Shown: piece by piece, positions 1 through 4,990 of the stretch | How the letters are laid out: every line of letters begins with the position of its first letter | How positions within the stretch are numbered: the first letter of the stretch is position 1 | Assembly (NCBI GenBank): GCA_034189655.1 | Contig: JAXHUE010000046.1 | Coordinates: 1-6,322 of the forward strand | Source of the DNA: JAXHUE01 sp034189655 | Lineage (GTDB): Bacteria > Chloroflexota > Dehalococcoidia > E44-bin15 | Direction of reading: 5' to 3' | DNA length: 6,322 nucleotides | The notes under the pieces: generated by a model | The model's input: the letters and a program-made list of their open reading frames with translations, nothing else | Databases searched by the model: none | Told to the model about the DNA's origin: nothing | Program-made: the position numbers and the translations under genes

Positions 1-44
1 ACGTTTTTTTCGAGCCCAGCAATCACTGCACAGGTCGAAAAGAC

Positions 45-73
45 TGGTCAAGAGAGGTGAAAGCTGGTATAGT
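45..73 (+). promoter_or_regulatory. Putative sigma70-type promoter of the metallophosphoesterase gene
   Basis: A -35-like TGGTCA (45-50, 4 of 6 matches to TTGACA) lies 17 bp before a -10-like TATAGT (68-73, 5 of 6 matches to TATAAT). Transcription would start near 80, giving a leader of about 23 nt that carries the GAGG ribosome site at 93-96, six bases before the ATG at 103. The spacing is ideal and the position fits, but this is a pattern match only. Confidence 0.45.
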
Positions 74-102
74 GCGAGGAGATTTGGGCTTTGAGGTAGA
101 GA

Positions 103-828
103 ATGCGCTGTGCCATAGTGGCCGACATTCACGGCAATCTGGCCGCCCTCGAGGCGGTGCTGCGCGACATTGAAGAGAGAGGTGGATGTGACCAGATATG
201 GTGTCTGGGCGACATCGTAGGCTATGGGCCACAGCCTACCGAGTGCATTGCCCGAATACGCCAGAGCGGTGCCCTCTGCGTGGCCGGGAACCATGACTGG
301 GCGGCGATAGGGAAGATACCCATCACCGATTTCAACCCCGATGCTGCCCAGGCCTGTCGCTGGACATCGCAGCAGTTGTGCCGGGAGGACGTTGCCTATC
401 TAGACCGGCTCCCCCTCACCGAGGTGAGCGGCGAGTTCACCATCGTCCATGGCAGTCCCCGCGAGCCGATATGGGAGTACGTGCTCTCCACGGGCATTGC
501 CGAGGCCAATCTCCCCTTCTTCCGCACCCGCTACTGTCTCATCGGGCACTCCCACGTGCCCCTGGCGTTCGAGCAGAGAGGGAAGGAATGCCTGCTCAAG
601 GAGATGCTCTCCGAGCTGTGGCTGGGGGAGGGCAGGCTGCTCATCAATCCGGGGAGTGTCGGCCAGCCCCGTGATGGTGACCCGCGCGCCAGCTATGCCA
701 TCCTGGACGATGGCGAGGGCGTGGTTCGCTATCACCGAGTCCCCTATGAGATCGCCGAGACGCAGGAGAAGATGGTGATGGCGGGGCTCCCCCTCTTTCT
801 GGCCACCCGTTTGAGCTACGGGTGGTGA
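103..828 (+). CDS. Calcineurin-like metallophosphoesterase (Metallophos_2 / YfcE-MJ0936-like family)
   Basis: A 241-residue protein with the full set of metallophosphoesterase motifs in order: DIHGN (D8, H10), GDIVGYGP (D37), GNHD (N63, H64), HGSP (H116) and GHSH (H149, H151). These residues bind the two-metal centre that hydrolyses phosphomono- or diesters in this family. There is no signal peptide or membrane segment, so it should be cytoplasmic. The length is normal for stand-alone members. The start is supported by GAGG at 93-96 with six-base spacing and by the motif beginning at residue 8, as usual. The gene stands alone on its strand and converges on a small minus-strand gene one base past its stop. 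The substrate cannot be deduced; relatives have been shown to hydrolyse cyclic or model phosphodiesters. The family assignment is firm and the physiological role unknown. Confidence 0.93.
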   Translation: MRCAIVADIHGNLAALEAVLRDIEERGGCDQIWCLGDIVGYGPQPTECIARIRQSGALCVAGNHDWAAIGKIPITDFNPDAAQACRWTSQQLCREDVAYLDRLPLTEVSGEFTIVHGSPREPIWEYVLSTGIAEANLPFFRTRYCLIGHSHVPLAFEQRGKECLLKEMLSELWLGEGRLLINPGSVGQPRDGDPRASYAILDDGEGVVRYHRVPYEIAETQEKMVMAGLPLFLATRLSYGW

Positions 829-829
829 G

Positions 830-994
830 CTATTTACCCCGCTTCTCGTAGTCGGGGCACCAGGTTGCGTTGGGGCGCTCCGGGCGATGGCAGGCGCTGC
901 GCCAGTCCCACTTGCAGGTGTTGCACAGGAACACGTCTCTGCCCAGCGCACGGTTCACCCTGATTCTCAGTCGTTGCCACCGGTTTGGACCCAC
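830..994 (-). CDS. Small four-cysteine protein, probably metal-binding, function unknown
   Basis: A 54-codon frame from GTG (994-992) to TAG (832-830). Cysteines at residues 24, 27, 35 and 46 form C-x2-C-x7-C-x10-C, with aromatic and charged residues between them (CNTCKWDW, then CHRPERPN, then WCPDYEKRG). This looks like a small zinc-ribbon-like or other metal-binding module. I cannot name a family. The start is supported by a perfect GGAGG at 1005-1001, six bases before the GTG. G or C fills the third position in 29 of the last 33 codons and 14 of the first 21, as expected for coding sequence in this genome. The first 20 residues are basic. A shorter form starting at GTG 934 (34 residues, opening just before the first Cys) or at GTG 958 is possible but lacks a clear ribosome site. 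The stop lies one base from the phosphoesterase stop on the other strand. No transmembrane segment is seen. Confidence 0.68.
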   Translation of the reverse strand: MGPNRWQRLRIRVNRALGRDVFLCNTCKWDWRSACHRPERPNATWCPDYEKRGK

Positions 995-1012
995 TATCGG
1001 CCTCCATACGGA

Positions 1013-1042
1013 GTGAAAAAGCTCTTCACATTATACTATACT
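1013..1042. promoter_or_regulatory. AT-rich patch, probable divergent promoter for the small Cys protein and the tautomerase
   Basis: The 91 bp between the divergent starts (994 and 1086) contains an AT-rich patch unlike its GC-rich surroundings, built on a 5-bp tandem repeat (TATAC twice, 1032-1041). On the plus strand GTGAAA (1013-1018, 4 of 6) is followed after 18 bp by TATACT (1037-1042). On the minus strand an exact TATAAT sits at 1035-1030, about 36 nt before the small gene's GTG, but no good -35 accompanies it. The two -10 boxes nearly overlap, so the two directions could compete. Confidence 0.4.
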
Positions 1043-1085
1043 ATGCTACGAGGTGCTTCGGCAAGGATAGAAGGAGGTGACCGCC

Positions 1086-1271
1086 ATGCCCATCATCAGG
1101 GTAGAGATGTGGCCCGGGCGTACCACGTCGCAGAAGGCAGAGCTGGCGCGGGTGATAACCGAGGCCGTGGTGACCATCGCTCACACCACCCCCCAGTCCA
1201 CCATCGTGGTCTTCGAGGATGTAGCCAAGGAGAACTGGGCGGTGGGCGGGGTGCTCTCGTCAGAGCAGTAG
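1086..1271 (+). CDS. 4-oxalocrotonate tautomerase-family small protein
   Basis: A 61-codon protein of the tautomerase superfamily, whose members are about 60 residues and assemble into hexamers. The ATG at 1086 is chosen over an in-frame GTG at 1077 because it places Pro directly after Met: Met removal exposes the catalytic amino-terminal proline. AAGGAGG at 1071-1077 is suitably placed, eight bases before the ATG. Counting that proline as 1, Arg11 is kept (PGR), as are the AK and GG positions near 46-47 and 53-54 of Pseudomonas 4-OT. The Arg39 position is Ile and the Phe50 position is Trp, so it is unlikely to be a true 4-oxalocrotonate tautomerase of catechol meta-cleavage, and no such pathway genes are nearby. 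The reaction is unknown. The frame ends 28 bp from the convergent selA stop, with no convincing terminator between them. Confidence 0.85.
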   Translation: MPIIRVEMWPGRTTSQKAELARVITEAVVTIAHTTPQSTIVVFEDVAKENWAVGGVLSSEQ

Positions 1272-1299
1272 CCGTGCGCCGGGTAGCGATGGCCTGGGG

Positions 1300-2676
1300 C
1301 TAGGGGTCGCTGCTGTCGGCGGCGATGGCGCGCTTAAGTGCCCGCAGCACCTCCTCGTCCTCCTCGGGGAGGACAGTGCGCGGGTCGAGGAGCAGGGTGT
1401 CCCTCTCGATGCGGCCGACGAGTGGCGGGTCTTGCGAGCGCAGGCGGCGGGCCAGGCGCTGTGCCTGGCCTCTCCCCCTTACCGACACCAGCGCAGTGGG
1501 CAGGGTATTTCCCGGCAGGCTGCCCCCTCCCACCATCGACTCCCCGGCCACCACAGAGGCGGCCTCGCCGATGGCCTGGGCCCAGGTGCGGGCGCGCTGC
1601 TCCACCTGTTCCCGGCCCATGGCGATCATGCGCCACACCGGTATCTGGGTCTCGGCCTCTCCCTTCAGGTAGTGGAGGAGGGTGGTGGAGAGGCCGGCGA
1701 GCCTTATCTTGTCGATGCGCACCGCCCTGGCCAGAGGGTGGCGGCGCAGCCTCTCGACCATCTCCCTCTTCCCCACGATGAGCCCTGCCTGGGGCCCCCC
1801 GATGAGCTTATCGCCGGAGAACATAGAGAGGGCACAGCCGGCGGCAACGCTCTGCTGCACCATGGGCTCTGCGTCCAGGCCGAAGCGGGCGGTATCTATG
1901 AGGCAGCCGCTGCCCAGGTCGTCGAGGATGGGGAGGCCGTAGCGCTCCCCCAGGGCGACGAGCTCCCAGATGGCAGGGGACTCGGTGAAGCCCACCATCT
2001 TGAAGTTGCTGTAGTGGACGTTCAATATGGCGGCCGTCCTGGGGCCTATGGCCCGCTCGTAGTCGGCGGCGTAGGTGCGGTTGGTGGTGCCCACCTCCAC
2101 CAGGCGGGCGCCGCTCTGCTGCATGACCTCAGGGACGCGGAAGCCGCCGCCGATCTCCACCTCCTGGCCGCGGGAGACCAGCACCTCTTTGCGCCTGGCC
2201 AGGGCGCTCAAGGCCAGGAGCACCGCAGAGGCGTTGTTGTTCACCGCGAGGGCGGCCTGGGCGCCGCTCACCTGGCACAGCAGGTGCTCGACGTGCACCT
2301 GTCTGGAGCCGCGCCTCCCGTTGTGGAGGTCTATCTCCAGGTTGCAGTAGCCCTGGGCGGCCTGGCCCATGGCGGCCGCTGCCTGGGTGCTCAGAGGGGC
2401 CCGTCCCAGGTTGGTGTGGAGGATGACGCCGGCGGCGTTTATCACCCGTTGTGGGCCGGCCCGGAAGAGGGCCTGGGCGTGGAGGCAGATGGACTCTGCC
2501 AGCTCGTCCGGTGAGGGGCCGGCGCTGCCCCCGGCGATGGAGGTGCGGGCCAGGTCGAGGTGCTGGCGCACCAGGTCCACGACCACGTCGTGAGCGTAGG
2601 CCTGCCCCAGCCCCTCGATGCGCTGGTGCTTGAGGAGGCGGTCGACGCTGGGCAGGTTGCGCAGTGCCTCGTCCAT
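1300..2676 (-). CDS. selA: L-seryl-tRNA(Sec) selenium transferase (selenocysteine synthase)
   Basis: SelA is a PLP enzyme that converts seryl-tRNA(Sec) to selenocysteyl-tRNA(Sec) using selenophosphate from SelD. The 458-residue protein matches the family length (E. coli about 463). Visible hallmarks in order: the N-terminal LPSVDRLL segment (8-15), NAAGVILHTNLGRAPL (80-95), RRGSR (121-125), VEIGGGFRVPEVM (173-185) followed by EVGTTNRT (194-201), LDDLGSG (251-257), the PLP lysine K290 in SGDKLIGGPQAG (287-298), and the C-terminal GRIERDTLLLDPRTV (421-435). The ATG is preceded by no Shine-Dalgarno sequence but by a promoter-like TACAAT ten bases upstream (see that entry). The gene lies 52 bp downstream of trpA on the same strand, so read-through from the trp operon is also possible. 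selB, selD and the Sec tRNA are not in this window. The call is firm. Confidence 0.96.
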   Translation of the reverse strand: MDEALRNLPSVDRLLKHQRIEGLGQAYAHDVVVDLVRQHLDLARTSIAGGSAGPSPDELAESICLHAQALFRAGPQRVINAAGVILHTNLGRAPLSTQAAAAMGQAAQGYCNLEIDLHNGRRGSRQVHVEHLLCQVSGAQAALAVNNNASAVLLALSALARRKEVLVSRGQEVEIGGGFRVPEVMQQSGARLVEVGTTNRTYAADYERAIGPRTAAILNVHYSNFKMVGFTESPAIWELVALGERYGLPILDDLGSGCLIDTARFGLDAEPMVQQSVAAGCALSMFSGDKLIGGPQAGLIVGKREMVERLRRHPLARAVRIDKIRLAGLSTTLLHYLKGEAETQIPVWRMIAMGREQVEQRARTWAQAIGEAASVVAGESMVGGGSLPGNTLPTALVSVRGRGQAQRLARRLRSQDPPLVGRIERDTLLLDPRTVLPEEDEEVLRALKRAIAADSSDP

Positions 2677-2686
2677 GTGCGGTAGT

Positions 2687-2715
2687 ATTGTACCATATCG
2701 CGGGCACGGTGTAAC
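2687..2715 (-). promoter_or_regulatory. Putative selA promoter, positioned for a nearly leaderless mRNA
   Basis: On the minus strand GTTACA (2715-2710, 4 of 6 matches to TTGACA) lies exactly 17 bp before TACAAT (2692-2687, 5 of 6 matches to TATAAT). The -10 box ends ten bases before the selA ATG (2676), so transcription would begin only about 3-5 nt upstream of the start codon. This agrees with the absence of a ribosome binding site. It sits in the 52-bp trpA-selA interval and would uncouple selA from the trp operon. Pattern match only. Confidence 0.45.
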
Positions 2716-2728
2716 GCGGACGGATGGG

Positions 2729-3493
2729 CTACAGGGCGGCGCGGAGCTCGCGGGCGAAGGCGGCGGCGGCAGGTGCCGGGTCGGGCTCGCGCTCGATGAG
2801 CTCCACGATGCGGCTGCCCACGATGACGCCGTCGGCCACCGCTGCCACGCGGCGCGCCTGCTCCGGGGAGGATATGCCGAAGCCGACGCAGAGCGGCTTG
2901 CTGGTGGCGCGTCTCACCCGGGCCACCAGCCGCTCCAGGTCGGGGGGGAGGTCGCTGCGGGCGCCGGTGACCCCTCTCAGGGATACCAGGTAGATGAAGC
3001 CGCGGGAGCGGGAGGCGACCAGGCCGATGCGCTCGTCGGTGGTGGTGGGGGAGACCAGGTAGATGAGGTCCAGGGCATTGCGCCTGGTGAGGGCCTCGAG
3101 CTCGGCGCCCTCCTCTGGGGGCAGGTCGGGGACGATGAGGCCATCGACGCCGGCGTCGTGGCAGGCGGTGCAGAAGCGCTCCAGGCCGTAGTGCAGCACC
3201 GGGTTGTAGTAGGTCATGAATACCAGGGGTACCGCTACCCGCTGTCGCAGCCGGGCGGCGACGTCGAGGCACAGCGCAGGGGTGACCCCTGCCTCCAGCG
3301 CGTGGTGGCTGGCCCTCTGAATGGTGGTGCCGTCGGCGAGGGGGTCAGAGAAGGGGATGCCCAGCTCGATGATATCGCAGCCGCCGTCGGCGAGCGCCGG
3401 CACCACGTCGAGCGTGGCCTGGATGCTGGGGTAGCCGACGGTGACATAGGCCACCAGGGCCTTTCGCCCCTCGGCGGTCGCTTTATGAAAGGC
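2729..3493 (-). CDS. trpA: Tryptophan synthase alpha subunit, N-terminus interrupted by an assembly gap
   Basis: TrpA cleaves indole-3-glycerol phosphate to indole and glyceraldehyde 3-phosphate and passes indole through a tunnel to TrpB. The 254 residues present, read from the gap edge, show the TIM-barrel signatures: TAEGRKALVAYVTVGYP (6-22), the catalytic pair Glu43 and Asp54 in ELGIPFSDPLADG (Salmonella Glu49 and Asp60, same 11-residue spacing), FMTYYNP, LIVPDLPPEE, YLVSPTTTDERI, GVTGAR, GFGIS and the phosphate-binding DGVIVGSR. Alignment to the Salmonella protein from memory runs without indels through this region at an offset of six, so only about six residues are missing. A GTG at 3454 lies inside the conserved strand and is not the start. 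The true start is probably the ATG overlapping the trpB stop (3602-3605). There is no tryptophan in the part seen. Confidence 0.96.
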   Translation of the reverse strand, partial: AFHKATAEGRKALVAYVTVGYPSIQATLDVVPALADGGCDIIELGIPFSDPLADGTTIQRASHHALEAGVTPALCLDVAARLRQRVAVPLVFMTYYNPVLHYGLERFCTACHDAGVDGLIVPDLPPEEGAELEALTRRNALDLIYLVSPTTTDERIGLVASRSRGFIYLVSLRGVTGARSDLPPDLERLVARVRRATSKPLCVGFGISSPEQARRVAAVADGVIVGSRIVELIEREPDPAPAAAAFARELRAAL

Positions 3494-3593
3494 NNNNNNN
3501 NNNNNNNNNNNNNNNNNNNNNNNNNNNNNNNNNNNNNNNNNNNNNNNNNNNNNNNNNNNNNNNNNNNNNNNNNNNNNNNNNNNNNNNNNNNNN
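3494..3593. other. Assembly gap (exactly 100 N) inside the trpA 5' end
   Basis: A run of exactly 100 N, the usual placeholder for a gap of unknown length. The trpA frame on the two sides does not agree across 100 bases: the ATG at 3605 or 3602 and the GCC codon at 3493 are out of phase. The missing TrpA segment is only about two or three codons, so the real gap is probably 6-9 nt. Confidence 0.97.
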
Positions 3594-3605
3594 GCGTACC
3601 ATCAT
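3594..3605 (-). CDS. trpA: Probable first codons of trpA, overlapping the trpB stop
   Basis: On the minus strand the last bases of trpB read ATGATGGTACGC. The TGA stop of trpB (3604-3602) is embedded so that one ATG (3605-3603) overlaps it as ATGA and a second (3602-3600) as TGATG. Either would start trpA as (M)MVR, which fits the common M-x-R-I opening of TrpA and continues in the family after a few codons with AFHKATAEGRK on the far side of the gap. GGGG at 3613-3610 could serve as a weak ribosome site, but re-initiation by terminating trpB ribosomes is more likely. This is inferred because the join lies in the gap. Confidence 0.6.
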
Positions 3606-4771
3606 GGTGCCCCGTATCCCTGGGTCGAAAAAAGAATGTTGATGTCCTTGTCGCCGCGCCCGCTCAGGCCCACCACGATGATATCGTCTGGAGAGAGGGT
3701 GCTGGCGAGCTGGGTGGCGTAGAACACCGCGTGGGCCGGCTCCAGGGCCGGCATGATGCCCTCCAGCTCGCTTAAGAGGCGGAAGCCCTGGAGGGCCTCA
3801 TCGTCTGTGACCGCGACGTAGGTGGCGCGGCCGCTCTCCTTCAGGTAGGCGTGCTCTGGCCCGACACCGGGGTAGTCCAGGCCTGCCGAGATGCTATGGG
3901 TCTCGCTCACCTGGCCGTCTTTGTCCTGGAGGAGGTACGACCTGGCCCCGTGGAGCACGCCGATGCTGCCCGCAGAGAGGCTGGCACCGTGCCTGCCGCT
4001 CTCCAGGCCGAGCCCTGCCGCCTCGACACCGATGAGCTTGACCTGGGGGTAGGAGAGGAGGGGGTGGAACAGCCCCAAGGCGTTGGAGCCGCCGCCGACA
4101 CAGGCCACGGCGTAGTCCGGGAGGCGGCCGATGGCGGCCATGGCCTGGCGGCGCACCTCGCGGCCGATGACGGACTGGAAGTCGCGCACCATGGTAGGGT
4201 AGGGGTGAGGCCCGACGACGCTGCCCAGCAGGTAGTAGGTGGTATCCACGTTGGTCACCCAGTCCCGGATGGCCTCGTTGATGGCATCCTTCAAGGTCTT
4301 GCTGCCGCTGGACACCGGCCTCACCTCGGCCCCCAGGAGCCTCATGCGGAACACGTTGAGCTCCTGGCGCCTGATGTCCTCTTCTCCCATGTACACCACG
4401 CACTCCAGGCCCAGCACGGCGCAGATGGTAGCGGTGGCCACGCCGTGCTGCCCGGCGCCGGTCTCGGCGACGATGCGCCGCTTCCCCATGCGCTCGGCGA
4501 GCAGGCCCTGGCCCAGGGTGTTGTTTATCTTGTGGGCCCCGGTGTGCGCCAGATCCTCTCGCTTGAGGTAGAGCCGGGCCCCACCGCAGTGCTCGGAGAG
4601 ACGGGCAGCATAGTAGAGGGGCGTGGGCCTCCCTGCATAGTCATGGAGGAGGACGCTCAGGCGCTGGCGAAAGGCGGCATCCCGCCTGGCATCTCGGTAG
4701 GCACGCTCCAGCTCGTCGAGGGCTGCCATCAGGGTCTCGGGGACAAACCTCCCACCAAACTGGCCAAATCT
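3602..4771 (-). CDS. trpB: Tryptophan synthase beta subunit, start lost in an assembly gap
   Basis: TrpB is the PLP enzyme that joins indole, channelled from TrpA, to L-serine to make L-tryptophan. The 389 residues present begin at the conserved RFGQFGGRFVPETLM. Hallmarks: KREDLAHTGAHKINN with the PLP lysine at residue 81 of this fragment, ETGAGQHG with the catalytic Glu, DTTYYLLGSVVGPHPYPTMV, the PLP-phosphate loop GGGSNA, SAGLDYPGVGPEHA and the C-terminal LSGRGDKD. It is the TrpB1 type that partners TrpA, in line with its position directly before trpA. Typical lengths are about 395-410, so roughly 8-20 N-terminal residues and the ribosome site lie in the 100-N gap at 4772-4871. An in-frame GTG at 4972 on the far side is not trusted because the gap length is arbitrary. 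The stop TGA overlaps the likely trpA ATG. Confidence 0.97.
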   Translation of the reverse strand, partial: RFGQFGGRFVPETLMAALDELERAYRDARRDAAFRQRLSVLLHDYAGRPTPLYYAARLSEHCGGARLYLKREDLAHTGAHKINNTLGQGLLAERMGKRRIVAETGAGQHGVATATICAVLGLECVVYMGEEDIRRQELNVFRMRLLGAEVRPVSSGSKTLKDAINEAIRDWVTNVDTTYYLLGSVVGPHPYPTMVRDFQSVIGREVRRQAMAAIGRLPDYAVACVGGGSNALGLFHPLLSYPQVKLIGVEAAGLGLESGRHGASLSAGSIGVLHGARSYLLQDKDGQVSETHSISAGLDYPGVGPEHAYLKESGRATYVAVTDDEALQGFRLLSELEGIMPALEPAHAVFYATQLASTLSPDDIIVVGLSGRGDKDINILFSTQGYGAP

Positions 4772-4871
4772 NNNNNNNNNNNNNNNNNNNNNNNNNNNNN
4801 NNNNNNNNNNNNNNNNNNNNNNNNNNNNNNNNNNNNNNNNNNNNNNNNNNNNNNNNNNNNNNNNNNNNNNN
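4772..4871. other. Assembly gap (exactly 100 N) covering the trpB start
   Basis: A second placeholder run of exactly 100 N. The trpB start codon and its ribosome site must lie inside it, since the sequence before it on the left is already the conserved RFGQFGG segment and the sequence on the right has no suitable start. With the gap at 3494-3593 it isolates trpB as a contig of only 1,178 bp. Confidence 0.97.
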
Positions 4872-4990
4872 GGTGCGGGGCGTGCCTCGGCTAGTCCAAA
4901 GGACTGGTCTCCTTTACCTTCTTCTGTCCTGGGCTGTCGCAGCTCGTAGCTATCGTAATGCTGTGCTGGCACTCTCTCTCAACCTCGAAT
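4872..4990 (-). other. trpF-trpB leader with two mutually exclusive short hairpins
   Basis: These 119 bp, plus unknown bases in the gap, separate the trpF stop from trpB, whereas the other trp gene junctions overlap. The GTG-started frame crossing it (from 4972) has only 17 of 33 third positions G or C, much lower than the neighbouring genes, and no recognisable protein features, so I read it as non-coding. It holds AAAGGA (4915-4910), part of a strong ribosome-site-like AAAGGAG. This can pair with TCCTTT (4903-4898, loop of 6). AGTCC (4905-4901) can instead pair with GGACT (4897-4893, loop TTT). Both hairpins need the same TCC, so only one can form. No start codon with an open frame follows the AAAGGAG at normal distance. 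No U-run follows, so it does not look like an intrinsic terminator. Confidence 0.35.

Noticed and set aside
4..10. Run of seven T near the left edge as the tail of an intrinsic terminator
   Set aside because: The stem that would precede it lies outside the window, so it cannot be assessed.
826..828. Phosphoesterase TGA as a selenocysteine codon, considered because selA is nearby
   Set aside because: The frame after the TGA shows no conserved continuation, the protein is already full length, and no SECIS-like hairpin is evident just downstream.
1077..1085. Tautomerase starting at GTG 1077
   Set aside because: It would bury the catalytic proline at position 5 and overlap the ribosome site. 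The ATG at 1086 exposes Pro1.
1269..1302. Inverted TAGCC/GGCTA around the two convergent stop codons as a shared terminator
   Set aside because: It is only a 5-bp stem with a loop of more than 20 nt and no T-run on either strand.
1432..2514. Long plus-strand open frame of 360 codons opposite selA
   Set aside because: It is the antisense shadow of a full-length, motif-complete selA in GC-rich DNA. Its translation is low in complexity, shows no domain and has no ribosome site.
2618..3775. Plus-strand open frame running through the first N gap
   Set aside because: It is antisense to trpA and trpB and only remains open because Ns cannot encode stops.
4872..4972. In-frame GTG at 4972 as an extended trpB start reading through the gap
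   Set aside because: The frame match depends on the arbitrary 100-N length, third-position G/C is only 17 of 33, and no TrpB has such an N-terminal extension that I know of.
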